In this document: positions 14,327-26,300 of the stretch, piece after piece
Layout of the letters: each line of letters opens with the position of its first letter
How positions within the stretch are numbered: the stretch's first letter is position 1
Origin: Amyelois transitella
Lineage: Eukaryota; Arthropoda; Insecta; Lepidoptera; Pyralidae
NCBI RefSeq assembly: GCF_032362555.1
Contig: NC_083517.1
Location: 7,584,001 to 7,648,000 of the forward strand
DNA length: 64,000 nt
Direction of reading: 5' to 3'
Made by a program: the position numbers and the translations under genes
Notes under the pieces: generated by a model
Databases searched by the model: none
What the model was told of the DNA's origin: nothing
What the model saw: only the letters and a program-made list of their open reading frames with translations

Positions 14327-14369
14327 GAACCAGAAAATTTAAGTTGCATGAACTTAAATTTTCTGGTTC
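14327..14369. repeat. Perfect 19-bp hairpin with 5-nt loop
   Basis: Arms at 14327-14345 and 14351-14369 are exact reverse complements (GAACCAGAAAATTTAAGTT), with loop GCATG. It lies about 110 bp from the larger hairpin at 14476. Confidence 0.92.
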
Positions 14370-14475
14370 AAAAGACACCTTAATTGCTTATATTCCACAG
14401 GTTCCAAGTTCTGATTCCGTGGGAAGTTAAATCTGGCGGCTACAACTGGGAATAGACGATCTATCCTGGTAATAT

Positions 14476-14535
14476 CCAGGTTGCTACATAAAAGAGAAAA
14501 TGGTCTACCATTTTCTCTTTTATGTAGCAACCTGG
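14476..14535. repeat. Perfect 29-bp hairpin with 2-nt turn
   Basis: Arms at 14476-14504 and 14507-14535 are exact reverse complements. They start CCAGGTTGCTACATAAAAG and turn at the near-palindrome TGGTCTACCA (14501-14510). The same ten bases TGGTCTACCA occur again at the exit of the second arm (14533-14542). This fits a fold-back copying event that re-entered the template. Confidence 0.93.
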
Positions 14536-14957
14536 TCTACCACGTCAAAGACTGTAAGGCGAATGGTAATAAGAAACTGCGCCGCCGGGATGTAGTGTGG
14601 TAGTGGCGATCTAAATCCACTCGATGAAGATCAAATAACAAATGGATAACTTAAGTTTATTATAACCTTATACATTAGCCTTAGACATTCGTCTTGTGAA
14701 GAGTTATTTGTACACTTTTAGTGTTTTATAAAGGAGGGTGTCACTGCCAGGCTTGTTTATAATGTAGCTAGTAATGCGCAGTTCCACCCGACCTCGTCCG
14801 TGAAAGTATTAACTTTTTATTACATTCAACGAAGTTTCGGGTTATGGGCACGTGGGGACTTGCTGTTATGTGCATAGTTACTGCATGGCAATCTGACCCC
14901 TATGTCAAGTAACTATCGACTGAAGGAAGTTTAGAGTTCTATGTTGCTGATATTCCG

Positions 14958-14979
14958 TCTCTCTCTCTCTCTCTCTCTT
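14958..14979. repeat. (TC)n microsatellite
   Basis: About eleven TC units, followed by a short C run. Confidence 0.9.
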
Positions 14980-17052
14980 CCCCCAGAGAATAGGTTCTGA
15001 TTACATTTCCAGTTTTCAACTTTTTGAACCCGAGGTCTGGATTGGTAAGGTGTCTGCTAAAACTAAGGTGACCGACTCTTTATTCTGTTATACTTTGAAT
15101 ATACTTCTTTGGTACTTTTGCCTAATTTTCCTTAACCATAAGACATTCTGGTGATTTAAGTTAGATATACAGTTATAAATGTAGGAAAGCTGAGCCCAGG
15201 CCCCGATACACTATGGTGGAGGGTGGAGGTGGTGCCACTGGGAATGCGCAAATATGAGTGAGAGAGAAACATAGTTTGATATTAGATAATTTATCTTAAG
15301 ATTACAAAATAAAATTATCCTATTGCTAACCTACGAAGTTCATAATCGATATACCTAGATAAATAGTCTATCTCAGGTCCAAGTTAGTGAACGATAGATT
15401 TCCCAGAGCTCCAGGCTTTCTGCCCCACGGCGCTTCACCTGTCTAATAAAACCTTTGACAATCTACGTTAATTTATTGTCACTCTGACAGATTGACCTGG
15501 GATCTCCCGGGATAAACTCTGATTCTGATCTTATCTTAAGCATTCTATTTTGGGTGTGTACTTGTCACAGAAATCTTATGATTTTAAACCGCGCCAAAAA
15601 TTTTAAAAGCACATGTTTATGTAGGTACATTTTGGTTTTAAAATCAATATCGTAATTGAAATTTCATACAAAAAAAAATCAAACACAATCTTATTTGGTA
15701 GGTATCAGTTTTCGTCTTGTCTCAACACTAGTGTAGAAAAGAAGTGTGACTACGGATCAGTCGTGAAAATTTGTCCGCAGTATGAATCATATGCATAAAA
15801 ATTTGAAAAATTACACGAAGATTAAAAAATATTTTCTTATCGCTGGAACTGTCGAGTAGATATTGCCGACGCTGAACTAGGCCAACTACTAGATTATCAA
15901 GATGCTTCAGACACTTAAGACTTCGGATACTTAGGTATTTCATATAGCATTGTTAAGCGCTACGCTATCTAGGGCAATTTTTATATTCTTTAATTAAAGT
16001 GATTTGCCAACAAAAGTCCTGCCAGTCAATAAGGATATAGTCACAACGTCTGTCAGTATTATTCCAACAACGACGTTGTTACAACGTTCCATGGTCTGAG
16101 CTAAGCCCATGTTATCCGAATCATTCCAACGAAGAATTTTAAATTTTCATTATTATTAACTTGCGAAATTTTCTTCCGCCTCTTGGCGTTATTGGTCCCG
16201 GTGACATCCTCGTACGGTTTTTATACGATACAACTATCGCGTGGCCTCCACAACTTTGCCGGGAAAACTGACTGATATTGGTTCATAGTTACCTACTCAT
16301 TAAGTTAACTGAATGTGCAGATTTTCTTAGTTTTCCCTTGGCACAAGGACACAAGTTAGAACCTAAACTAAAATTTTCATACCTCAGAAAAGAATCAGGT
16401 TCGAGATAAGATTTGGATTTGTACCACCCTGTGCATCACGGGTTTTATATACGGGCACCTTAACGATCGACCATCATGAATTTTGTGCATGCATAAGCTA
16501 GGTATATCGTCATTAAACATACTAGGTCCAATGATTTTATTCTAAATATTTGTAAGATTGTACAGTGAACTTCAACTATTTCTCAAAATCGAATTCATCT
16601 TTTCCCGATATAAAACTCAGACTAACGTTTAAACTGCATTTAAGAGGCAGCAAAATGCATGTGTATTTCCCCGTAGAGATAGATTTAGTAGTTCTAAAGG
16701 GGTTTAATGTCACCTGGCCCGTTCACACTACACCACTCACATAAGCTGATTATGTATTACCGACACCAAGCACTTGCCGTTCTGTCACACTTCTCACCTA
16801 CTGCATTTTGGATGACGCAGTAGATCTAGTTTATTATTATTCAAACGTTAGAATAAATTAGTTTGGAAAATTAACTGTTTTAGAATTTGGTCTCATCTCT
16901 CGGTGTTCTTAATACCATCGGCTAATTATACTTCGGAGCCCTAGGTCCACTTTTTTACTCTCTTATTATTAACACAGGAACGTTTAATTTTCAAATAGTA
17001 GTACGTATAAAGAATAAAAATACTGAAATTCAAATACTAGATGAATCTTAAC

Positions 17053-17229
17053 AGTCATTAATCTTGACGTAAGTAAATATCTATACCTTTATATTTCTAT
17101 CAGTTTAATTTTCTTTTATAGGGAATAAAAAAAAGTGCATTATTCCGTATCATTTCGAAAGTTCCTCATTTAAATAAAACCGATAGAAATATGTAAGTAT
17201 AGATATCTTCTTACGTCAAGATTAATACT
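17053..17229. mobile_element. MITE-like element with about 53-bp terminal inverted repeats
   Basis: The left end (17053 to about 17106) and the right end (about 17177-17229) are imperfect reverse complements. Shared blocks are TTAATCTTGACGTAAG, ATATCTATAC and ATATTTCTATC. The internal part is about 70 bp of AT-rich DNA with no coding potential. A clear target duplication was not identified. Confidence 0.65.
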
Positions 17230-18370
17230 GTACGTAAAATCACGTACAAATAAATGCACGTAATTTTTATCACATTAACTCAACAACGCAGCACATAATT
17301 GTCAAATAATTGAATTCCAAACGACTCACCGAATCAAAATTCTAATCTCGTGAAGGTAAGAGAAAATGAATTGGGTTTGTCCTCACCACAATATCCTATG
17401 CTCCTGATGCGGGGACTTAATAATAAATTCCTTTGTGTAAAAAGGAACAAAAAATTAAAATTCCTTTCGTGTCCCTGGGTCTCCTTCAACAATTTCGTCA
17501 TTTTGTTTGGAGGGATCTCATATGATGTATACGGAAATCCCTCACTGTATGTATTATAATATGGAAGCAACCATGAATATTATGAAAATGCTCGTTTCTC
17601 GCAAAATTATTTCTCGTCCGCATCAAACTTCCAGAAAGTTTTTTTTTTCTGCAGACATATTTTCCGCTTTCAATAGAGAAAGTTGGGGAAACTCGGGAAG
17701 TTTCCCATTTTTTTTCGTACTGATGCTCATTTTCTTATTTTAGTTACTTGTATTAGAGTTAATTGCAGGAGACAAGTTTGAAATCAAATTTAGTCACCAT
17801 TGTTATTTAGTTAAAAAAATGCTTTTTTAAGTACTAAAAATGACACGAATTTTACAAGCAAAATACTGTTTTAATTTTCTCAAAAATTATTTACTACTTA
17901 AGGTCATCAACTTCGTGTCCATTAATATGAGGTAGGTATACAAGATCTCCGGAAATAGGTATTTTCAGTTTAACCGAAAAGATGATGTAGCTTACATGCC
18001 ACTGAGTACTCGTTGGTTTATTCAAGACTATAAGCAATAAAAGCTCTCTTACATTTAGCTAGCCTTTCCTATAGCAATTCGGATAATAAAATAGAAGTTT
18101 ACAGCATTATATATGCACAGGCCATGACAATTACATGTGTCTGTTTTGGAGAATCCGACGGGAATTACTTATACCAGATGCCACTGCCTACATGATTACT
18201 ATGTAATTTTGTATGTAACAGAAAACTAACTCCAATCGCTCATGTGAAAGTATCCTAGTTTTTAAAATCAATCAAAGCCATCAGAAAATTTTCCTCGGAC
18301 AATTTTTAAGGACGAAGTTGATGACTCATAAAAGCACTACACTCTAGCAAAATAAAAAGGAAAAATGTTT

Positions 18371-21300
18371 TTATTCTTCGAAGAAAAAATAACGAACATG
18401 CCTAGAAGCCGGGTCGAAATATTCATTGTGAGGTAGGTCTAACGCCGAAAGCGCTGCTCCGAAGTAATGTCTGGTGAAGTGAAGTGCATCTTGGGGTTTC
18501 AGAAGCAGGAGCGCCTGGAGGTAGTCTTTCACAGCTCCGGAAAGAGCGCCGTTTTCGGAAACATAGCGTGCGCCTTCCGAAGTTCGAGAACTCTGTGGAC
18601 GGTTACCATGCGCTTTCTTTGTGAAATTTTACGTAGAACTTAAGTCATTTATTGCTGAGACGACCAAGAAATCGTTTCTGTTAGTTGTTCTATATAACTT
18701 ATTATAAAACTTGTATATGTAAGTACGAGTACCTTAAAATCCAAATAATCGGATAGTAGCTGCAGATCCTCCCGCCAAGTAGCTCGCAGTGGCACGTGCG
18801 GTTCGATCTCATCCTTCTCGGGCACGATGCGCAGGAGTGGGTTCAAATGCAGAATGTAGTTATTGTCAGCCCACTCGTGACTTACTATATATCCTGTGAC
18901 AACATATTATTTAGTTAAAATATAGGCAAATAATTTTGCTATATTTAGAAGGGGTAAATACATCAAACTTCTTAACTTACATTTCTACTATGATGTATAA
19001 TCGACCATTGAGTAATCGGTTAAGTTTAAATAATATGTTCGATATGCCTTTAACCGCTTGTCGAAAGCTTATTATTTACCAATAATAAATTGACGTGAAC
19101 TGCTTTCAATAAAATTAATCGACATTGTTGAGTTTTATCTCATACCTAAAATAAGTCGCAAGGATTGAAGTTACTTTAGGGCTACCTAAAAATGTGTGAT
19201 TGGTTCTGTATATATTCATCTATTGACAATTTCTATTTATCATCGTGTATCTGGTTTTCCTCCTTCGTAAAGCTTACCTCTCAATGTGAGTACAGTCAAC
19301 GTCTGGTGAACAAACCCAGAGGGCTCTATAATATGCCTTTCTATCTTGCAAACAAACAATGGTTTTCCATTCACAATAGCCTGGCTGACCCCTAAACATA
19401 CCTGAGACAATAACAAAATTGATTTAAGTAGCCTGGAAACTAGAATTAAAAAATTTCAAATATTTTACTTAGGCTAAAGCACCATCTTATGTTGGTATTA
19501 TATCTTAGCTTGGTCTTTGTTTGTCTACCATATACGCTTTCACTACAATTTTGTTTGGATTTAGTTAATTACCTGAGGCCAAACATAATATTACTTTTCC
19601 TAAAAATTCCTACGAGAGCGATGCCCCTGGAAATAGCTTGTAGTTATTCTATACACTTACATAAATACTCTCACAGATAAGTCCATTCATGAGAACCGTC
19701 TCCGTCTTTATGTTACCTCGGTAGCGGCGGAGGCCAAGATATCTCAACAGCACAACATTGGCACCTTCCAATAAAAACTGCTTAGAACTCTCAAAAGTGT
19801 GGTAAAAGCGCTTGACCATGTGGCGTTCACCGCAAATACGTGTAACTTTGTTATAGTAACCACTTTCACAGATCGATATATAACTCCGTCTCTCTTTTGT
19901 GAGTTCACGCTTTGTGATATATCTGAAAAACAACAACTCCACTATGTACAAGATTATAAATATTAGTGCGGTGTGGTTTACGGCACTGTATCTCAACGGT
20001 ATCTTTGTCTTCTACTTCTAATTATATAGCGTTCAATCAAATACAACAACCAATACGCTGTGCCCTCGCATTCTCATCATTATCGTTATCCAGATGCATG
20101 CTCTGCTATTAGCTTTGTAAGTACCTAATCCAGTTTTATTTCCTACTGAAATTTTTGGTAATCTTACGGAAACGGGATATTACTATGCATACCTCACAGG
20201 TCGTAGAGAATGGTCAAATTACTCACTCCGTTCTGTTTTCCTCCATAGTATGAAGGTTGCAGTCCACAATACTAACAAGCTTTGATCCAGTTTTAGCACC
20301 CTCCTTTGATGAGTGGGATACAACTTGTACTAAGAATTTTCCCCTGTCTTCACCAAGACACTCAACGCAAATACTGATACCTGTATTTATAAAAACAGAA
20401 AGCTTTTAGACGCAAAACAGAAAAGTAAGCTAATTCCCGATTGAATTCGAAACCACCCAAAATATTTTTCTACGGGAATGCGGAGTAGTAATATGAGGAA
20501 TTGAGCATACCCCAGTTATTCGCCACCACTCTCCCATGTTTCTTGTCATAGCGCATTATTCTACCACAAAGCACATTAATGTTAACCATTATATGTATGT
20601 GAGTCATGAATATTGCAAAAATTATCAAACAAAATGATACTAAAATTTAATTACATATTTGTTTAATAAAGGCCATACCTCCTACAGCACTGCAGCAGTC
20701 TATCGATGGTTTCCTTACTTTCTTTTTATAAGGAGGTGCTTTTACTTCATGAACTGCACAAACCGTTTCTTCCTCGGATTTTTCCTCATGTAAACCATAA
20801 ATTTTTATTCTTTCTCTTAACTGCTCTTTGTAAGATATTTTATCGTGCTGATCATAGCCATAGTCAAAGAATGTATGACGTGGATCTACATCATGACACC
20901 ATCTGTAGCCGTGTTTGCCAGCTCTTACTCTCTTAAGTTTATTGCCTGCATCTAATTTTTTACAAGTACATGCCGGTATAGGAAGTTTCTTTGTTTTGGC
21001 ACAAGTGCATTCTTCAATGACAGGTTTGGTATCACAAACACACGGTTCTGTACAATCACAAATTCGTTGACATTTGCAATTTTCTGGATCCCCACAAGTA
21101 CATAACTTTTTGGGAAAACATTCGCAATCTCCACCTACCGCAGATGCAGCACATCTACATTCATCGTGTATAGGACAGACACAAACAGACTTTGAATCTT
21201 CGTCATTACAAAGAGGGTCTTTGCTATCTGTTTTTGTACAAATGCAACTCTTTACTATATCACATACACAAGCATCCTGTTTGCAGACACAATCATCCCC

Positions 21301-22979
21301 TAGTAAGCATTTGCAAATTGGTTTCGGATCTGGCTTTTGACAAACACAAGGTTCTGTTTTCTCTTCATGTATTGTTTCTATGGGACACTCTTCATCATCA
21401 TATTCTCCTTTATAAGACGACACTGATGTAGTATTGTCGGAAAGCTTAGGCTTCTTTTTACATTCACAATCCGGACTAGGAAAAACTTTAGGGCGACAAA
21501 CGCAAGGTTTATCAACACAAGTTTCACAGGGGCATATGGGTTTTATGGCATCAGGACGGCAAAGACATACGTCACTCTCCTTGCAGATACATTCTTTGTA
21601 CGGCTTATCATGACAAATACATATACTTTTGGCTTTAGCGCAAGTACATACAGCAAGTGTTTCCGCGCCGCATTCACATGGCAATTTAACCAAACAGTCG
21701 CATTTTCCAGTTTTTTTATCTAAATTACATGAACACACAATGCGCACTTTTTGAAGCTCTGGATTAATTTTTGGAAAACCGTCTTGTGTAATAATACTTG
21801 TTCTGCTATTTTTAGGAGGTTTGGGTTTATTGCAATCAGGGAAAAAATAAAAGTGAAAATCATTATCTTCCTCTTCAATATCTTCGTCAGCAGCTTCTTC
21901 TGGTACAAAATCTTTAACTTCAAAAGGGGCATCTTCCTTTTTTTCTTCTGCTGTCGACTCATTATCAGTGGAATCTTGACACGACCATTCTGAATCAGAT
22001 GATTCATCGCAAACATCACCCTCAAGATGACCACAGCTTATTACTAATGTCTCACTGAAGGCTATATCTTTTTTCACTTGTTTATCTGAAAATTTTGGTA
22101 AATTCTCAAAGCCCCATATCGACAGGAGTGTGTAGGGGATAAACATGAATAAATGAAACTAATGTTGTAAAATTAAACATAGGTAGTAAATGTAATTATT
22201 AATAAATTAGTGTAATTTTACTATAATTAATTCCCGCAGGAAGTTATCTTAACGTAATTTTTCATAATAAACTGGCGGGACCGCAGACAAATGTACTTGC
22301 ATACTCTAATATTTAGATATAACAAGAAACCAACAATGCTTAGTATTACCTCTATTACAATTTTTTTCAGCTTATGTGGCATGGCTGATTGTTGGAAAAG
22401 CTTATAAGCTTTAGATTCTTCTTTTGAGCGATGGGCTAGCAACCTGTCACTATTTGAATCCCGATTCCATCATTAAGCCATAAGAACCTACAGCTGAACG
22501 TGGCATTTCAGTCTTTTCACAACTGTCAGCTATGTCTATCTAATAAATGATGTGAATGGCCTCAATCAAGCGTCCGTTAAAAACCGTGCCTTACTACTTT
22601 TTACTACTTTACATGGCAAGATGAAATGAATTGGCACCCTTTTTTCGGTCGGCCGCCTGCCCAATTTTATTAGGTTACCTTACCTAATCTTACACCGCGG
22701 CCATCATACAAGGTTCTTTCTGTATCTTTGAGGTTAACCGAAGTGATATAAAGAAAGAGAAGATAATTCACAATCGTTCATAAATAAGCCCAGGAATAAT
22801 GAAATCGGGACAAATGCGTAACTAGGTATATAATATCTACCTAGTAGATTGTAGGTAGTTATAATAACACCTGATATAGAACAATGTAAAAACTCACCAA
22901 GTTCAAAAGGAAATTGTTTAGTTAAATCTATGAGTGAAATGCGAGTATCGGTCTCCATATTTGAAGGATTTAAATTCAT
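18371..22979 (-). CDS. CATIP-like protein (ciliogenesis-associated TTC17-interacting protein family) with Cys-rich insertion
   Basis: Eight exons fit by frame and phase, in order of translation: 22898-22979, 20679-22085, 20511-20639, 20227-20380, 19661-19922, 19278-19401, 18733-18893, 18371-18616; total 854 residues. The start is the ATG at 22979, followed by a clean GTGAGT donor. From exon 4 on it resembles CATIP: HTMEENRTEYI, LLEGANVVLLRYLGLRR, EKDEIEPHV with a WREDLQLLSDYLD block, and a C-terminal KDYLQALLLLKPQDALHF segment of the RIIa-like dimerization/docking type. In vertebrates the family acts in actin assembly and ciliogenesis; here a role in sperm flagella or sensory cilia is inference. 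Exon 2 adds about 470 residues rich in CxC pairs, absent from the vertebrate protein as far as I know. The exon 2/3 junction is unsure: the only phase-compatible intron is 39 nt (20640-20678). Without it the frame stops at 20647, so two separate genes remain possible. Confidence 0.72.
20679..22085 (-). other. Cys-rich (CxC) region inside the CATIP-like gene
   Basis: This exon opens with a CATIP-like strand (IAFSETLVISCGHLEGD) and an acidic Ser/Asp/Glu stretch. Then dozens of cysteines follow, mostly as CxC pairs spaced 5-12 residues apart (for example ECGAETLAVCTCAKAKSICI), mixed with Pro, Lys and Asp. It ends in RAGKHGYRWCHDVDPRHTFF and a basic KKKVRKPS segment. The spacing is irregular, so this is low-complexity sequence rather than a neat repeat. 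It could bind metal or form disulfide cross-links; neither is shown. Insect-specific families of Cys-rich proteins exist, and this could be one of them fused with CATIP. Confidence 0.75.
22420..22557 (+). repeat. SINE-like family A, 3' half
   Basis: The visible blocks are GAGCGATGGGCTAGCAACCT, GTCACTATTTGAATC, CATTAAGCC and AGCTGAACGTGGC, with a decayed tail (TGATGTGAATGG). It lies in the first intron of the CATIP-like gene. Confidence 0.75.
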
Positions 22980-23470
22980 ATTTTAGGTTGCATTTTTTGT
23001 AAATTATTTCTTTTTTTAATATAACTATAAAATATTTTGAACTATGATTGCTACCAAAGAGGTAACATTAGTGATCACCATAACGAAATATAGCTAGTTA
23101 CTCTATTATTTCTATCATTGAAGTCCTACATAAAATCATTATTACAGAAACAATTTCAAATACAATTCTCAAATAATGTATCTACCTATGTATGTACCTA
23201 AATACATAATTTTTCCACATAACTAGGCTTTAATTACATAACTAGGCTTTAATAACATATTTATATTTATTTACATGTAAAGCTTATTTTAATGGAGTCC
23301 GCAACCGTCGAAATGGCGCTAGTGGACCTTGTAATCTTATCAAAGCAAATTTTCTTTAGTAACGATAAGTTTTGTTTAATTTATAACGAAATAACACGTT
23401 GTGGATTTGCCCATTGTAGTTAAGTGGAATGCCACATCTTACCCAAAGACATGTAAATTAGTGAGCCATA

Positions 23471-23491
23471 GAAAGAAAGAAAGAAAGAAAA
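23471..23491. repeat. (GAAA)n microsatellite
   Basis: About five GAAA units next to ATCTTTATTTGG. On the minus strand it reads as a polyadenylation-like end followed by a TTTC tail, so it may be the 3' end of an old retroelement. Confidence 0.6.
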
Positions 23492-23823
23492 ATCTTTATT
23501 TGGCGCAAGATGTAACATAACATTTTCATTCATAAACAGAGATAAAAATAAAAAAAATACAGATGATAAAGATAAAAATAAAAATAAAATAAATAAATAG
23601 CTCAAGGCAATAACAATAAGTCGTCCAAAATTTAAGCCGACAAAGTATTCCAGGTTATGCCGTAAACATTTCACTGAAAATCCCAAGAAAAATCTAATAG
23701 ATTCACAAGTATGATTGTTCTTAGCATAAATATTTATCTACATTTTGAATACAAAGCATATAAATACTATTTTAACCTCATTCTTTTATTTATCAGGCGT
23801 GGAATATCAACATAATATGTTGT

Positions 23824-23972
23824 ATACGAAATGATTATTATTCGGGGCTCTGGACCTGAATAAATACGAATGTACAGATAGAGGTTTCTCCAAAATTGGC
23901 GCTGTATTTTGGGTTATTGGTATGTACATTTATTATTGTATAATTGTGCCCCAAATAATAATCATTTCGTAT
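23824..23972. mobile_element. MITE-like element with 24-bp terminal inverted repeats
   Basis: Left terminus 23824-23847 (ATACGAAATGATTATTATTC then GGGG) and right terminus 23949-23972 are reverse complements with a single mismatch. Total length is 149 bp, with no coding potential. Target-site duplication is unclear. Confidence 0.75.
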
Positions 23973-24800
23973 GGAATAAACGCGTGTAATGATATAAAAT
24001 TGCATTTCAAATTACTATATGGTTAGAAATGGTCTTACCTTTATATAAGATCTGCCTTGTTTCCTTGCATAAAAGCTCCTTATATTTTTAGTTCATTTTA
24101 AAATTCTTAAACTTGCCTAGAAGAATACATCACAAAAAATTGTCAAACACCACAATAACATAAAAACTCCATCATAATCACGCAACATACATCAAAATAA
24201 ACGACAAGGGAACAAGCTATAAGAGCGCCATCTAGGATTATCTATCACCGGCCGGCGCGGCGGCCCTTTTGTAGATTAATTACAAAAATAGGTAGTACCG
24301 TATGTATAAGTTTTTAAACAATAATTCACGAATAAATCGTGATTCACGACTAGGCTCCGAGACCATCTTTCTTGGAGAAATTATAACTATTTTTAAGAAA
24401 AAAATTGTCATTGACAGCTTGCATTGACGTTTTGTCACAATTGCCAACTTATATATTTTATCTCAAATTTAGGGAGTTACAGAAAAAAAGGGATTTCTGT
24501 CATGCGCCGAAAAATTTTAGAAACTTGTATATGACCACTTTTCTTTAATAGAAGAGACGAGCTGTTTTTTAAAAAGAGACTGCAAATTTATCATAGAACC
24601 TTTTTTTCTTATCTTCAGTTCTATCATATGGCATATTCTTTTTTATTTCGGGTCATTTAGAAATTATTAAGGGGAATGTTTTGGTGAATGTTGGTAGCTC
24701 CTACTTTTAGCAAAAAAGAAAAGGAAATCTGTTTTCCTGTTTTGCAATAGAATAGAATAGATAGTTTTCAAAATAAAATTGTAAAATAAGTACTTAAATT

Positions 24801-25648
24801 ATGGATACCGTAGTGAAAAGTATGTTGGATGAAGATCCTGATGAAGAAAAGAAGGTATAATTACAGTACCTATTAACGATACTACAAACAACAACGTGGA
24901 TGTAAAATTATGTGGATTTACGCATGATACGCTGATTGTTGAGCCTTGTTTGACCTTCATCATAATCTGTTGCTGTCATACCTACCACCAATTTTTGTAT
25001 TGGTTCCAACTAGGTACTTTTTTAAGAATATCTGAAGTAGACCCCGGTCTCAAAAAGCAGATAAGAGTGTAGGAACAACAAAGTGCAAAAAATTAAGGAT
25101 GATTCAAGTTTTTAGATCAGTATGCTTGCCGACTGTTATTGACTGAACTTAAACTACATTTATTTAAATGGCTGTGCTTGTGTAACTATGTTGTATGTAT
25201 TTTTAAAATTTCCTATAATTTTTCATTTCCTGAGTTGCCTTACAGTCTACTTAGTGATCATCCTACTATCCACTAGCCACTCCTGATATCCAGAAACTAC
25301 TAATTTATGTTATGTTGAATTTATTTGTTCCAGGGATTAGTTTTATTTGGTCGAGATTTGGCACAAATTCCTTGTTTCCGAGAAAGCTTTCTGTATGGAG
25401 TAGCCACTGGAGTTGGAGTCGGAATAGCTGCATTTATAAAAACCTCAAAACCGATGCTGTCTCAACACATTGGAGTTGGTTCATTTTCAATATCCACATT
25501 GCTATATTGGTCTTATTGTAGATACCAATGGTCAAAACAAAGGTTTGATGCACAATTGCTACAAGAGGCATTAAAAGACAAAATTCTATATGAAGGCACA
25601 GTAGTAGAAAAAGAGTTGGAAAGCAAAGGTGTGTTAAAGTCTGCGTAG
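24801..25648 (+). CDS. COX20: Cytochrome c oxidase assembly protein COX20
   Basis: Two exons, 24801-24854 and 25334-25648, joined in phase 0, give 122 residues, close to the usual length of about 118. COX20 (FAM36A) is a mitochondrial inner-membrane chaperone that stabilises newly made COX2 and presents it to the copper-loading SCO proteins. The protein shows a short acidic N-terminus, the family block around DLAQIPCFRESFLYGVATGV (first membrane segment), a second hydrophobic segment around HIGVGSFSISTLLYWSYCRY, then a basic amphipathic tail with the family signature KDKILYEGT. The start codon is the first ATG of a short 5' exon with GTATAA donor. A candidate AATAAA signal sits at 25742. The gene faces away from the CATIP-like gene. 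Confidence 0.93.
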
Positions 25649-25741
25649 CACTTATAGTCATGTAGTGGTTATTTTAAAAGTAATGTTTACTTATAAAATT
25701 GTGTTGAATATTTATTAAGTGTAATTATATTTTTAGTGTTG

Positions 25742-25747
25742 AATAAA
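25742..25747 (+). terminator. COX20 polyadenylation signal (candidate)
   Basis: AATAAA lies 94 nt after the stop codon, in an AU-rich 3' UTR. Confidence 0.6.
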
Positions 25748-26059
25748 AATATTATTTTGTACATATTTGTTGATATTTTTTTTATTTTAGCATTCATATG
25801 ATTTTTTATTAGTATTAGAAAATAATTTACAAAGAAAATGCAGTAAATTATAACTCCTCTCCTCTCCTGAATACTACATATGTACCTACTGTTGTTGAAA
25901 TATCCATAATTGTTTACTATTTTTTTACAGTATATTTACCAACAATTCAAAGAAGGTATTATGTCAATTTGGGACCTTTTATATTTTTTCCTCCCAAGTG
26001 ATTTGCTTTGCTCCAATAAACCTACTTGTATATACAAGACCAAATCTTCCTCCTAGCAT

Positions 26060-26300
26060 AAGTCCTGGTTATACCTCTCCTTGACTGCTTGATGATCTTG
26101 GATTGGCTGAGTCAGTTTTTACATGAAGCGACTCCTTCCTTATCTGACTCTGGCACCTTAGTACCAGTACAGTTACTTGATGTGCAGGTTCACTAACGAA
26201 GTTTTATTGCCGTAAGAGCATCGGTAAGCACTCATTATAATGTGCATAACTGAAAAGAATCATTGGTACATGGCTGAGGTTGGATTTGAAGCTGTACCTC
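26060..26300 (+). repeat. Interspersed repeat family C
   Basis: The core GGATTGGCTGAGTCAG, then TTTTTACATGAAGCGACTCC, recurs in reverse orientation at 34065-34125, within the last intron of the first XDH gene. The segment goes on with GTTCACTAACGAAG and AAGAGCATCGGTAAGCACTC. It is non-coding; the boundaries are approximate. Confidence 0.55.

Larger units (their letters stand above)
1..18370. other. Gene-poor region, no supported gene
   Basis: No reading frame here resembles a known protein or joins others through matched splice sites. All frames are short (about 120 codons or fewer). The stretch is AT-rich, with two more GC-rich patches at about 1905-2000 and 3520-3640 that could be regulatory or unrecognised 5' exons. 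It holds the repeats listed separately: SINE-like and LINE-tail fragments, two inverted-repeat elements, hairpins at 2637, 14327 and 14476, a tandem duplication at 4074, and a (TC)n run. It may be intergenic DNA or a long intron of a gene whose exons lie outside the window. Confidence 0.6.
22980..24800. promoter_or_regulatory. Divergent intergenic region between CATIP-like and COX20
   Basis: The two genes start head to head about 1.8 kb apart, so promoters for both should lie here. No motif (TATA box, initiator) is convincing enough to place. The region also holds an (AAAG)n run with possible LINE 3' end at 23471, an inverted-repeat element at 23824, and a GC-rich patch GGCCGGCGCGGCGGCCC near 24250. 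Confidence 0.4.

Noticed and set aside
14091-14342. 83-codon frame ending at the first perfect hairpin
   Set aside because: Hydrophobic chance frame without partner exons; it runs into the hairpin arm.
21720-22034. 104-codon frame on the minus strand
   Set aside because: Shadow of the Cys-rich exon in another frame.
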